A stretch of DNA of 62,516 bases from Caryophanales bacterium UBA4100 (GTDB lineage Bacteria > Bacillota > Bacilli > Paenibacillales > UBA4045), in assembly GCA_002383285.1 (NCBI GenBank), contig DFXU01000050.1, forward strand, positions 25,838 through 88,353, in the 5' to 3' direction. Shown here one piece after another: positions 33,684-42,885 of this stretch. The notes below the pieces were generated by a model. It was not told the DNA's origin. It worked only from the letters and a program-made list of their open reading frames with translations, and ran no database searches. The number at the start of each line of letters is the position of its first letter. The first letter of the stretch is position 1. A program made the position numbers and the translations under genes.

Positions 33684-33938
33684 TTACTCTTTAACATCCT
33701 TCGAGGTATCACTCTTTCTCAAAAACAGGATAATCGAGCTAATAATCAAAGTGGTCGATAAAGCAGCGGCTATACGGATCAAGTACATCTTCCTCTTGCG
33801 TCTTCGTTCATCCTTATATAGCTTCTTTATAATTTCCCAAGTTGCACTGGATTCATCAGGAGAAAGTGATTTGATGTCTAGTTTGGATAAGTCTTTGTAC
33901 ATTTGTTCGACACCGGGATCTGTATACTCTAAGCTCAT
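33684..33938 (-). CDS. Small bitopic membrane protein, 84 aa
   Basis: ATG start behind GGGAGGG. Residues 1-45 are acidic and then basic (KLYKDERRRKRK). One membrane helix follows (about 50-70, LIRIAAALSTTLIISSIILF), then a short charged tail. The positive cluster before the helix puts the N-terminus inside the cell. No known family is recognised. It resembles the membrane-anchored partners of some regulatory genes, but nothing nearby supports that. Confidence 0.6.
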   Translation of the reverse strand: MSLEYTDPGVEQMYKDLSKLDIKSLSPDESSATWEIIKKLYKDERRRKRKMYLIRIAAALSTTLIISSIILFLRKSDTSKDVKE

Positions 33939-34191
33939 CGAAATTCCCTCCCCGTATATGGGTGATATCTTATATTATAGCTTAATCGGTTACACAATGC
34001 GACAGGGAAATGGTTCTTTTTTGACTGTTTGGACATATGTGTGATTTATAGCGGGAGGAGCAATTGTACTAATATTCCTTTCCTGCCCACATAATATACG
34101 CTGAGAACGCAACGTATTTGCTGGATATGGTATAGTAGAGGAATATTGAGATGTGTGTGAATGTACAGGAGACTGGGGAGGTGAATTCGTA

Positions 34192-34446
34192 ATGGATTAC
34201 GTCAAGGTTGCCGTCTTAGACAACGCATTCGAGGCAACGTTAGTCGAACAGATTATGAACGATCAGGAAATTCCATATGTGATTCGATCTTATCATGATG
34301 AAGTTTACGGGAACCTATTCCAAGCGACCAAGGGCTGGGGAGCCATTCAAGCTCCATTAAGCTTCAAGGAACGTATAGAAGCTATTGTTCGGGATGTCCG
34401 AATTAGTCAGGTGGAGGCGCCGTTGGAAGGTGAGTCAATGGAATGA
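34192..34446 (+). CDS. DUF2007-like small protein, 84 aa
   Basis: Start taken at ATG 34192, which follows GGGGAGGTGAATTCGTA. A longer frame to 34153 lacks a ribosome site. The protein is a small alpha/beta domain: VKVAVLDNAFEATLVEQIM, then IPYVIRSYHDE and GWGAIQAPLSFKERIEAIV. This follows the layout of DUF2007/putative signal-transducing proteins. No catalytic motif. It lies just upstream of the LacI regulator's promoter but is not obviously linked. Confidence 0.65.
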   Translation: MDYVKVAVLDNAFEATLVEQIMNDQEIPYVIRSYHDEVYGNLFQATKGWGAIQAPLSFKERIEAIVRDVRISQVEAPLEGESME

Positions 34447-34456
34447 ATTTCATATA

Positions 34457-34504
34457 TTGACATGAAGATAATTTTGGGTGTAATATAAATGAAAAGCTTT
34501 TCAT
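34457..34504 (+). promoter_or_regulatory. Promoter and operator of the LacI regulator gene
   Basis: TTGACA (34457-34462), an 18-nt spacer and TAATAT (34481-34486) are followed at once by the palindrome ATGAAAAGCTTTTCAT (34489-34504), which would cover the transcription start. The same palindrome occurs twice before the transporter operon, so the regulator probably controls itself. Confidence 0.8.
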
Positions 34505-34533
34505 AAAAATATGTAGCAGGAGTAGAAATTACA

Positions 34534-35544
34534 ATGAAGTCTACAATTAAGGATGTAGCAAGACTAGCCAATGTCTCCATTACCACAGTTTCCCGTGTGC
34601 TGAACACACCTGAGCTTGTCGCACGCGATACACTGAATGAAGTTCTTAAGGTAATAGAAGAGCTGCAATATCACCCTAACGCATTAGCGCGTGGGCTAAT
34701 TAATAAACGAACACAGACTGTAGCTGTACTCATACCTGATCTCTCTAACCTTTTCTTCACTGAATTAGTACGGGGAATCGAGGATAAAGCAAATGAGAGC
34801 GGTTACAATGTTATTATATGCAATACACATAACAGCAAGGATAGGATGATCGCTTATCTTCGTGTCTTAAATGAAAAGCAAGTGGACGGAATTATATTTA
34901 CCAGCGAACCCATTTATCCTGATTATTATGATATTTTCCGAGCTCTACCTATGCCCGTTGTGCTTGCAGCAACACACAGTCTGGAGTATGACCTCCCATC
35001 TGTTAAAGTCAATGATGAAAAAGCGGGCTTTGATGCAGCTGAATATCTGATAAGGTTGGGACATAGGAACATTGGCATGCTGGGTGGATCGGTTGTTGAT
35101 CAAGTGACAGCACTTCCACGTCTTCAAGGTTTTATGAGAGCATTGAGAACTCACGGGGTTGATTTCGATTTAGAGCGCTGTGTTGTACATGGTGGTTATA
35201 GGTTCGAGCATGGATATAGTGGGATGAAAAGCTTAGTCAATAAATTTCCGACTCTTACAGCAGTATTCGCTTCTAGCGATGAGCGTGCAATGGGCGCGAT
35301 AACTTATTTGCATGAGCAGAGCGTAAGAATTCCTGAAGAAATCTCAGTTATAGGATTTGATAACACTCGACTAGCGGAAATGTGCTATCCCAAGCTTACG
35401 ACCGTCGCACAGCCACTTCATAGCATTGGTTATGAAGCGGCAACTAAGCTCGAACAGCTGCTTAATAATGGTTCTGTTGAAGAGATGAGAACTTACGTGC
35501 CGCACCAAATTATAGAGCGTGAATCCACCGCTAGGGTAACGTAA
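34534..35544 (+). CDS. LacI family transcriptional regulator of the sulfatase/ABC operon
   Basis: ATG start. The N-terminal helix-turn-helix TIKDVARLANVSITTVSRVL (residues 4-23) and hinge are typical of LacI/CcpA proteins. Residues 60-336 are the periplasmic-binding-like effector domain, ending with VAQPLHSIGYEAA. Three copies of TGAAAAGCTTTTCA, one before this gene and two before the operon it precedes, are its likely operators. The inducer is probably the sugar taken up by the ABC transporter. The operator differs from a cre site in having GC rather than CG at its centre. Confidence 0.9.
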   Translation: MKSTIKDVARLANVSITTVSRVLNTPELVARDTLNEVLKVIEELQYHPNALARGLINKRTQTVAVLIPDLSNLFFTELVRGIEDKANESGYNVIICNTHNSKDRMIAYLRVLNEKQVDGIIFTSEPIYPDYYDIFRALPMPVVLAATHSLEYDLPSVKVNDEKAGFDAAEYLIRLGHRNIGMLGGSVVDQVTALPRLQGFMRALRTHGVDFDLERCVVHGGYRFEHGYSGMKSLVNKFPTLTAVFASSDERAMGAITYLHEQSVRIPEEISVIGFDNTRLAEMCYPKLTTVAQPLHSIGYEAATKLEQLLNNGSVEEMRTYVPHQIIERESTARVT

Positions 35545-35571
35545 TTTATGAATAAAGCTTGTTGTTGATGT

Positions 35572-35654
35572 ATGAAAAGCTTTTCATAACCATAAATGTA
35601 ACAGCTTATAATAATAAGACAATAAATTACTCATTGTTATGAAAAGCTTTTCAC
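35572..35654 (+). promoter_or_regulatory. Two LacI operators flanking the operon promoter
   Basis: ATGAAAAGCTTTTCAT at 35572-35587 and ATGAAAAGCTTTTCAC at 35639-35654 are 67 nt apart centre to centre. A TATAAT at 35607-35612 lies between them. The arrangement allows looping or direct block of the promoter. The leader from 35655 to 35760 holds no gene. Confidence 0.8.
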
Positions 35655-35760
35655 TACATTGTGAGAGGGGTGATGTGTTCCATAATCATCTGGTTTAATT
35701 GGGAGCCTGTAGTACGTTTAATTTATGCTAGAATCACTATCAAAAGGGGAAATGTCAGCA

Positions 35761-37107
35761 ATGGAAAACATGAAATCGAAAGCTATATTGTTGGGTATCG
35801 TATTCATTCTTGTATTCACGCTAACGGCATGTGGTAGCAATAATACGAACGCTGGAAACGTTGATCCTGCACCTGTTGAGGAGAAGGTCAATGATGAAGC
35901 AGTTGAAGAAAAGCCGGTCGCTGAGAAACCTGCGGAAAAGGTGAAGATTGTATTCGGTCAAGGTGCTGATCAAACGGAGGGCACAAAAAAGATGATCGAG
36001 GCCTTTCATGCTAGTCAGTCAAATATTGAAGTAGAGCTAAGAGACTTTCCTAATAATTCTACTCAGATGCATGATCAATATGTAACCATACTTGGTGGAC
36101 AATCGGCTGAGATCGACGTGATTAATCTTGATGTCATATGGCCAGCTGAATTTGCCCAAGCAGGCTTTCTACTGCCGCTAGATCGATTTATTGAAGAGGA
36201 TAAATTTCCATTAGACAAATACTTAAAGGGTGGGGTGAACGCCGGATACTTCAATGGTCAGCAATGGGCATTGCCGCGTTACAACAACACGGGATTACTA
36301 TATTATCGTACAGACATTGTGGAAGCTCCTCCGAAATCGTGGGATGAATTACAGGCAATGGCCAAGCTGTATCAAGGCAAGGAAGGTACGAAGTTTGGCT
36401 ATGTATTACAGGCTAAGCAATATGAAGGGCTAGTTGTTAATTTTACTGAGTTTGTTTATTCATATGGAGGTAAAATTCTTGATAGCAATGGTCAAGTAGC
36501 AGTCAATGATCCGGCAACAGTTAAAGGCTTGCAGAAGCTGATGGACATTGTACAGTCTGATATTGTGCCTACGGATATTAAAACCTTTACTGAAGGTGAA
36601 ACCGCCAATGCACTCCTAGAAGGGCAGGCTGTGTTCTCCCGAGATTGGCCGGCTCGTTATGCTCAGACTCAAGACGCCACTAAATCTAAGGTAGTAGGTA
36701 AAATTGCGATTGCACCCCTTCCAGCCGGAGATGCTGGTTCAGCAGCTGCGCTTGGTGGTTGGCTTGCAGGAATTAATAAATATTCGGCTCATCCACGGGA
36801 GGCTTGGGAATTTTTGAAGTTTATGACTGGACCTGAGGGTCAGAAGATCATTGCTGTAGAAAGCACCCAAACACCAACCTACTTGCCTTTATATGATGAT
36901 GTGGATGTTCAGAAGGCGAGTCCGCTCTTTGCAGATCGTAATTTTGTTGAAGGCATCAGCGGGGCAGTTCCTCGGCCACAGACGCCAATCTATGCCAAAA
37001 TCTCTGATATCATTCAAATTGAAGTGTCTAAAGCGATCGCAGGCGAGCAAACAGCCGAACAGGCTGTATTGAATATGGAAACGGAAATGAAGAAAGTCAT
37101 TCAGTAA
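35761..37107 (+). CDS. ABC sugar-binding lipoprotein
   Basis: Start taken at ATG 35761. Earlier in-frame ATGs at 35725 and 35752 are possible. The lipoprotein signal ends in VFTLTAC, followed by a long Glu/Pro/Val-rich linker. The body is a family 1 extracellular binding protein with VIWPAEFAQAGFLLPLD and GALGGW-like contacts (AAALGGWLAGINKYS). It captures the sugar for the two permeases encoded downstream. The operon has no ATPase gene, so a shared MsmK/MalK-type ATPase elsewhere must supply energy. A stem-loop follows at 37135. Confidence 0.9.
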   Translation: MENMKSKAILLGIVFILVFTLTACGSNNTNAGNVDPAPVEEKVNDEAVEEKPVAEKPAEKVKIVFGQGADQTEGTKKMIEAFHASQSNIEVELRDFPNNSTQMHDQYVTILGGQSAEIDVINLDVIWPAEFAQAGFLLPLDRFIEEDKFPLDKYLKGGVNAGYFNGQQWALPRYNNTGLLYYRTDIVEAPPKSWDELQAMAKLYQGKEGTKFGYVLQAKQYEGLVVNFTEFVYSYGGKILDSNGQVAVNDPATVKGLQKLMDIVQSDIVPTDIKTFTEGETANALLEGQAVFSRDWPARYAQTQDATKSKVVGKIAIAPLPAGDAGSAAALGGWLAGINKYSAHPREAWEFLKFMTGPEGQKIIAVESTQTPTYLPLYDDVDVQKASPLFADRNFVEGISGAVPRPQTPIYAKISDIIQIEVSKAIAGEQTAEQAVLNMETEMKKVIQ

Positions 37108-37134
37108 TCTGACTTTTGTGTAGGAGGGGATCGT

Positions 37135-37167
37135 GGTTTAGAGTCGTCAAATGTATGACTCTAAACC
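37135..37167 (+). promoter_or_regulatory. Intercistronic stem-loop after the binding-protein gene
   Basis: GGTTTAGAGTC pairs with GACTCTAAACC (11 bp, 11-nt loop) and no U-tract follows. Such hairpins protect the binding-protein mRNA and allow it to be made in excess over the permeases. Confidence 0.65.
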
Positions 37168-37197
37168 GCCTCCTGTTATAAGGTATATCCCAGGAAG

Positions 37198-38520
37198 TTG
37201 GTGAAGAAGTCAGTGAGACAGGGTATGCGCTCTTTCTTCTCTGAACAGCGTACGGGTTATCTGTTTATCCTTCCCGCCGTTGTTATTATTTGTATTATTG
37301 CAATATGGCCTGTAGTTCGGTCCTTCTGGATCAGTATGTATGATCTGCAATTGAATAACCCTGCAAAATCCGAAATTCACACCAAATATGCGATTGACAT
37401 GGAGAGATACGTATCTACCTCCCCCATATTACTGCGAACATTGAAGCGAGAGATGGATGTAGAGGGCGGGGCTCCTAAACAAACGCTTGAAAAGCTATAT
37501 ACACAGGTTGAGGAATTGGATGTAATCCTCAACAGGGAAGAGCTGGTGAGAACTCGTTATGATGAGGTAGAGAAGCTGTTATACGACTTCAAACCGGTGC
37601 CTGCTCAGCTGAAGTATGCGGAGGTTGATAACGAAATTGCGCTTGAGGTTGTTCGTTCACTTGAAGCTATGGAACTACAACTGCAACAGATGAAAAAGGA
37701 GAAAATACTTAGTCATCCGGATGATATGATTGGATTGGTTAGGGCATGGCGCATCTCATTCGTTGAGCCTAATTTCATTGGTCTAGATCACTACAAGACA
37801 TTCATTATGGATAAACGTATGTGGCTAGCTTTATGGAACACATCCGTATTTACGATTTTCTCTGTATCCATTGAGCTGATATTCGGATTAGCTGTCGCGC
37901 TATTAATTAATAAACAATTTAGAGGCCGTGGTTTGATTAGGGCGGCTATACTCATTCCGTGGGCAACCCCTACGGCAATCTCTGCATTAATGTGGCAGTT
38001 TTTATACGATGGCCAGAATGGCATTATTGCAAAGCTGTTTTCTGATTTCAACCTGATTTCGAATACAGGCGTCCTACTTTCGACGAAGTCAGGAGCTATG
38101 TTCTCCATCATCTTTGCCGATGTATGGAAGACCACGCCGTTTATTGCCCTGCTACTTCTAGCCGGATTACAGACGATTCCGAATACTATGTATGAAGCGG
38201 CGAAGGTGGATGGTGCGGGTAAAGCTCAGCAATTATGGCTAATTACATTGCCACTTCTAAAGCCTGCTATTCTGGTCGCGTTACTCTTTCGTACGCTGGA
38301 TGCATTCCGTGTATTCGACCTTATCTATGTATTAACCGGTGGAGGTCCTGCTAACTCAACCGAATCCATATCCATTTATGCCTACAAAATGATGTTCGCT
38401 CAGCTTGATTTTGGAGCAGGCTCTGCATTGTCTGTCATCGTGTTTATCTGTATAGCGCTTATTTGTATGATTTATGTCAAATTACTTGGGTCAGATGCTC
38501 TGACACGGCGGATGCATTAG
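37198..38520 (+). CDS. ABC sugar permease, MalF type, with long extracytoplasmic insert
   Basis: TTG 37198 or GTG 37201 are the likely starts, behind AGGA. The first helix (about residues 20-42) is followed by an extra domain of about 130 residues (about 47-175) that is highly charged and helical. Five more helices and the EAA loop YEAAKVDGAGKAQQLWLITL follow, contacting the ATPase. MalF of enteric bacteria has a similar extra loop that grips the binding protein. Most Gram-positive homologues lack it and are near 300 residues, against 440 here. Confidence 0.88.
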   Translation: MVKKSVRQGMRSFFSEQRTGYLFILPAVVIICIIAIWPVVRSFWISMYDLQLNNPAKSEIHTKYAIDMERYVSTSPILLRTLKREMDVEGGAPKQTLEKLYTQVEELDVILNREELVRTRYDEVEKLLYDFKPVPAQLKYAEVDNEIALEVVRSLEAMELQLQQMKKEKILSHPDDMIGLVRAWRISFVEPNFIGLDHYKTFIMDKRMWLALWNTSVFTIFSVSIELIFGLAVALLINKQFRGRGLIRAAILIPWATPTAISALMWQFLYDGQNGIIAKLFSDFNLISNTGVLLSTKSGAMFSIIFADVWKTTPFIALLLLAGLQTIPNTMYEAAKVDGAGKAQQLWLITLPLLKPAILVALLFRTLDAFRVFDLIYVLTGGGPANSTESISIYAYKMMFAQLDFGAGSALSVIVFICIALICMIYVKLLGSDALTRRMH

Positions 38521-38536
38521 GAGGTGTGAATTAAAC

Positions 38537-39364
38537 TTGGATAAAAGGCCGGGCTTTTGGTTTTATTTTTTGCTTATCACATTTATCTTTATTGTATTAT
38601 TTCCATTCATCTGGGTGTTCTTAGCATCGATAAAGCCTCCTACTGAGCTGTATGGAGACTATGCATTCCAGCTATTTGCAGACCATCCAACCCTAGAAAA
38701 TTACATTGCTGCTTTTACTAAACATCCATTCTTACGCTTCATTTGGAACAGCTTTGTTGTAGCTAGTCTGACGACATTATACAGTATCATTATTGCTTCT
38801 TTTGCCGCTTATGCTATTGCACGACTGAAATTCAGGGGGAAGACGTTGTTTCTAGGGATTCTGCTGGCTGTGTCAATGTTTCCCCAAATCGCGACCATCT
38901 CCCCAATATTTCTATTTATGCAAGCGACGGGATTGCGAAACACTTATCTTGGATTAATTATTCCTTATACGACATTTGCGATGCCGCTATCCATCTGGTA
39001 TCTTACAACTTTTTTTCAGAAAATACCTTTAGAGCTTGAGGAAGCGGCGAAGATAGATGGGGCCTCCATATGGCAAACGTTTACGAAGGTGCTCATTCCG
39101 CTTGTCGTTCCAGGACTATTCACTACGGCTATTATTGTATTTATCACGGCTTGGCATGAATTTTTCTTTGCGCTAACGATTAATACAAAGCAGAGTATGA
39201 TGACGGTGCCCGTTGGTATCGCCATGTTCCAGGGGGAGTTTACGTTCCCATGGGGAGAAATTACAGCTGCTACAATTGTGGTAACAATTCCAATTGTGCT
39301 GCTAGTGCTTATATTTCAGAAGAGAATTGTATCTGGTTTGACATCAGGAGCAGTTAAGGAATAA
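38537..39364 (+). CDS. ABC sugar permease, MalG type
   Basis: TTG start behind TAGGAGGTG. Six helices and the EAA loop LEEAAKIDGASIWQTFTKVL are clear, and the length of 275 residues is normal for the family. It forms the pore with the preceding MalF-type protein. The gene is 16 nt after it and 15 nt before the sulfatase gene. Confidence 0.92.
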   Translation: MDKRPGFWFYFLLITFIFIVLFPFIWVFLASIKPPTELYGDYAFQLFADHPTLENYIAAFTKHPFLRFIWNSFVVASLTTLYSIIIASFAAYAIARLKFRGKTLFLGILLAVSMFPQIATISPIFLFMQATGLRNTYLGLIIPYTTFAMPLSIWYLTTFFQKIPLELEEAAKIDGASIWQTFTKVLIPLVVPGLFTTAIIVFITAWHEFFFALTINTKQSMMTVPVGIAMFQGEFTFPWGEITAATIVVTIPIVLLVLIFQKRIVSGLTSGAVKE

Positions 39365-39379
39365 GAGGGAGATGTTAGT

Positions 39380-40723
39380 TTGAATAGACCCCATATATTA
39401 TTGATCACATCCCATGACACAGGTCGTTATTTAGGCTGCTACGGACGAGGTGTTAATACCCCGTCAATCGATAGGCTGGCGGAAGAGGGTATTCGCTTCG
39501 ATCAATATTTCTGCCCATCACCTCAGTGTAGCCCGAGTAGGGGGAGTATATTAACAGGCTTATATCCATCTAATCACCGAATGACTGGCCTTGCCCATTT
39601 AGGATTTAGTATGAAGGAGGAGGTGCGAACACTTCCGATGCAATTAGGAAAAGCGGGCTATGAAACGATATTGGTTGGACTAAGTCATGAAACAATTGGA
39701 GAGCATGGAGGTGTGAGATTTACATCCGGTGAGAAGCTTGGATATGATCGCTTCGAACAGGTGGGCAGAGGCCTAGCTGGAGACGTTGCGGATCGAGTGA
39801 ATGCATTGTTAGAAGAGCGAGCGAATGCAACGAATAACACCCCGTTTTTTATACATGCGGGCCTATTCGAAACTCACCGTGATTTTGAGCAGTATAGTGC
39901 GATGGCGGATCCGTTGGAGCAAGTATCCCCACCGGCGTACTTACCAGACACTGTTGGTGTGCGGCGTGATTTTGCTGATTTTCACGGTTCGGTGAAAACA
40001 ATGGATGCTGCGATCAATCGAATAATGACAACATTGAAAGCAAGCGGGCTAGATGAACATACATTAGTCATCTATACGACCGATCATGGCATTGCTTTTC
40101 CTCGTGCAAAAGGTACATTCATGGATGCTGGTCTTGAGACATCATTGATTTTCTATTGGCCGGGACGTATACAAGGAGGGCGTACGATCCAAGAGCTGCT
40201 ATGCAATATTGATTTAATGCCTACCTTATTGGAGCTGGCAGGGGCTCAGATACCGAACGGGATTGACGGTTACAGCTTTCTTCCATTATTACAGCTGGAG
40301 GATAGCGAACAGTCTTATAAGCCTCGCGAGCAATTTTTCTGTGAATTAACTTGGCATGATCTATATCATCCTATGCGTGGTCTCCGCACCGATAGGTATA
40401 AGTATGTTTGTAATTTTGAGAGAGGGCCTTCCGTATACTTGCCGCTAGATATTCACCGAAGTTTATCAGGGCAAGCGGTGCGAGAAGAATATTATGTACC
40501 TAATGTGCCAGAGGAGCTATACGATCTTGAGAATGATCCGCTAGAACGGGTGAATCTGGCTAAGGATCAGCAATACGAGCATATGCTTAACGATTTTCGT
40601 TCGCGAGTTCTGAGGTGGATGGAGGATAATGGTGATCCGTTATTGAAAGGACCCGTCCCAGGGAGTATGGCGCCGGAATGGCAGCTGGAGTTTGATCAAG
40701 GAACAGCATATATCGAATCATAG
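39380..40723 (+). CDS. Sulfatase, formylglycine-dependent (N-sulfoglucosamine sulfohydrolase-like)
   Basis: TTG start. The cysteine-type signature C-S-P-S-R-G-S-I-L-T-G begins at Cys50, the residue converted to formylglycine. Metal and active-site residues appear in SHDTGRYLGCYG, HAGLFETH and YTTDHGIAFPRAKGTF. There is no signal peptide, so it acts in the cytoplasm after the ABC transporter imports a sulfated sugar. The overall pattern is nearest to heparan N-sulfatases, but substrate choice is inference. Activity needs a formylglycine-generating enzyme encoded elsewhere. Last gene of the LacI-controlled operon. Confidence 0.88.
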   Translation: MNRPHILLITSHDTGRYLGCYGRGVNTPSIDRLAEEGIRFDQYFCPSPQCSPSRGSILTGLYPSNHRMTGLAHLGFSMKEEVRTLPMQLGKAGYETILVGLSHETIGEHGGVRFTSGEKLGYDRFEQVGRGLAGDVADRVNALLEERANATNNTPFFIHAGLFETHRDFEQYSAMADPLEQVSPPAYLPDTVGVRRDFADFHGSVKTMDAAINRIMTTLKASGLDEHTLVIYTTDHGIAFPRAKGTFMDAGLETSLIFYWPGRIQGGRTIQELLCNIDLMPTLLELAGAQIPNGIDGYSFLPLLQLEDSEQSYKPREQFFCELTWHDLYHPMRGLRTDRYKYVCNFERGPSVYLPLDIHRSLSGQAVREEYYVPNVPEELYDLENDPLERVNLAKDQQYEHMLNDFRSRVLRWMEDNGDPLLKGPVPGSMAPEWQLEFDQGTAYIES

Positions 40724-40742
40724 ATTATAGGTAAATGGCAAT

Positions 40743-40778
40743 AAACAGGGTCCCGATCATTTGATCGGGACCCTGTTT
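40743..40778 (+). terminator. Terminator of the sulfatase operon
   Basis: AAACAGGGTCCCGATCA pairs with TGATCGGGACCCTGTTT (17 bp, perfect). It closes the operon 19 nt after the stop. From 40780 to 41150 no gene or recognisable element is seen. Confidence 0.9.
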
Positions 40779-41154
40779 ATGTTCGGGAGTTATAAGTTAA
40801 ATAGCGCATAGTGGCACTTATTTTCCTAGATATCAGGTGATCTATAGAAATATAACGATTTGCACTTATTACATTGAAAAACCAAGATCTCACTACGGTG
40901 ACCAACAATTAGATGTAATTCTGCAAGCGTTAGTTAATTAGAAGTTAGTTAATGAAAGTTTAGTTGTAATTCGTTGCTAATTGGACGACGTCGAACAAAT
41001 CAAAAGCGGTGGAGCCCCCCCGCAAGTTATTCCGTCTATTCCCGCCTATCCCACTAAAGTATGGGTTCTGCACAAAGTATCGTTTAGTGAACGGTTTTCC
41101 TTCTAGTGGAATAAAAAATTTGAAGATGAAGTGGCTTTGATGTTATGTAATATG

Positions 41155-41299
41155 ACATTAATAATGTAGAATTAGTGGTTTTACAAAGAAAATTAAAACT
41201 ATTTGTTAATAATACATAAAGACATAGCTCGAATTGCGTTATATAATATGACCAATAAACAATATTACTTCATTTAATGTAACTATATCTAACATTAAA
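41155..41299 (+). promoter_or_regulatory. Promoter and inverted repeats before the BMP/amidohydrolase operon
   Basis: AAGACA (41219-41224), a 17-nt spacer and TATAAT (41242-41247) form the promoter. Two inverted repeats share the half-site TAATGT/ACATTA. One is ACATTA-A-TAATGT at 41155-41167, upstream. The other is TTTAATGT-N11-ACATTAAA at 41273-41299, between the promoter and the ribosome site. They are candidate sites for the PucR-type regulator of the operon. Confidence 0.55.
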
Positions 41300-41322
41300 T
41301 TAATGGCGAGGTGGTGATAAGG

Positions 41323-42885
41323 ATGTTCAAGTGGGTTGTGAAAGAGAAGGCGGTCAGAAAGCCTGATCGGATACAAGGCCAGATCGTACTAGAGGCAAAG
41401 GGGCTAACTATTCGTTTCGGTAGCTTGGCGGCGAATGATCAGGTAGATCTGAAGGTGATCGCTGGGCAGGTCCATGCAATACTTGGCGAGAACGGTGCTG
41501 GCAAAAGTACACTGATGAAGATGTTATACGGCGTGTATGTACCTAATGAAGGAACATTGAGTATCGATGGTCATCCAGTTGAATTACATCCTCCCGCTCA
41601 AGCGAGGTCTCACGGAATTCGTATGGTATTCCAAGACTTTCGTTTAGTACCTGCTCTAACCGTTCTCGATAATGTTGCACTCGCTGTAAAGTCAATGGGT
41701 GAACGATACTCTTCGAAACGAATGCGAGACGAAATCGCCAGAATAGCGACAAGATACCAGATTGATGTGAATCCAGATGCTTACGTATGGGAGCTGGATC
41801 TGGGACAACGGCAACGTGTGGAGATTCTAAAGGCGCTGCTGTCGCCGGATACTCGTATTGTGATTTTCGATGAACCGACAAGTGTACTTACACCTCATGA
41901 GGTGGATGCTTTCTTGGCGATGATTCATGTGCTCAAGAAGGATGGCTACGGAGTGCTGCTCATCACGCATAAGATTGCGGAGGTGATGGCCGTAGCAGAT
42001 TGTGTAACAGTTCTTCGCCAAGGCAAGGTTACATTAAGTGCTACGAAGGATGAGGGATTCACGGAATCTCAGCTAGTCGAAACCATGATGGGCGCTAAGC
42101 CGATGCCCAGTGTCAAGCGTAAGAACGAGGCACACCGTGAATGCTTGTTGGAGGTAAATGGACTAACAGTCAGCGGTGACCATGGTCAGATTGTGCTTGA
42201 GGATGTGAATCTCTTCTTGCACCGTGGGGAGATTGTTGGAGTAGCAGGCATCTCGGGGAACGGTCAACGAGAGCTAGTGGAAACTCTATTCGGTCTTCGA
42301 CACACACATACAGGTCACATTCATCTAGATGGCGAGGATATAACGAATGAGCGACCAGCAGCATTATTAGAGATGGGTATGGCATTCGTATCCGAGGATC
42401 CTGTGAAGGAATCGGTTATTCCAGGCTTCTCGATTCTTGAACATATGGTTCTAGGTGGTTTGCCGATGACCCCAAGAGGGCTCGGTGTAGATTGGGGAAC
42501 TACATTAAGAATGCTGGAGGAATCGGAGGATGTTCGAAGATTGAAGCTTGCAGATCCAGCACGTTCAGCAAGTGAGCTGTCTGGCGGGAACATTCAACGT
42601 ATGGTGCTCTCTAGAGCTTTACTTCGCAATCCGCGTGTGCTGCTAGTAAGCTATCCTAGCCGTGGCTTAGATATTGGCACTACGAAGGCGGTTCAACAAA
42701 TCCTCTCAGCTCTTGCAGATCAAGGCTCGACCATACTACTTATCTCAGAGGATCTAACTGAGCTATTCGAATTGTCGGATCGCCTAGTTGTATTAGCTAA
42801 CCGTAAGCTGCTAGGTCCCTACCATCCACTCGAAACCGATGTTCATACAATCGGTCGTGTGATGCTAAAGGGGGAATCTGCATGA
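41323..42885 (+). CDS. ABC importer ATPase, double domain (BMP/nucleoside type)
   Basis: Start taken at ATG 41323 in the GAGGTGGTGATAAGG context. Two ABC domains lie in tandem. The first has Walker A GENGAGKST, a signature-like DLGQRQRVEILKAL and Walker B VIFDEPTSVL. The second has a degenerate Walker A (GISGNGQRE), signature LSGGNIQRMVLSRAL and Walker B-like VLLVSYPSRGLD. This asymmetry is normal for RbsA/YufO-type ATPases. It energises the two permeases that overlap it downstream. Substrates of the family include nucleosides and purines. Confidence 0.9.
   Translation: MFKWVVKEKAVRKPDRIQGQIVLEAKGLTIRFGSLAANDQVDLKVIAGQVHAILGENGAGKSTLMKMLYGVYVPNEGTLSIDGHPVELHPPAQARSHGIRMVFQDFRLVPALTVLDNVALAVKSMGERYSSKRMRDEIARIATRYQIDVNPDAYVWELDLGQRQRVEILKALLSPDTRIVIFDEPTSVLTPHEVDAFLAMIHVLKKDGYGVLLITHKIAEVMAVADCVTVLRQGKVTLSATKDEGFTESQLVETMMGAKPMPSVKRKNEAHRECLLEVNGLTVSGDHGQIVLEDVNLFLHRGEIVGVAGISGNGQRELVETLFGLRHTHTGHIHLDGEDITNERPAALLEMGMAFVSEDPVKESVIPGFSILEHMVLGGLPMTPRGLGVDWGTTLRMLEESEDVRRLKLADPARSASELSGGNIQRMVLSRALLRNPRVLLVSYPSRGLDIGTTKAVQQILSALADQGSTILLISEDLTELFELSDRLVVLANRKLLGPYHPLETDVHTIGRVMLKGESA

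Noticed and set aside
34489..34504. CcpA cre site
   Set aside because: ATGAAAAGCTTTTCAT has GC at its centre where cre needs CG. All three copies surround a dedicated LacI gene and its operon.
41040..41260. Purine riboswitch before the nucleoside-type importer
   Set aside because: None of the conserved purine aptamer words could be found in this leader.
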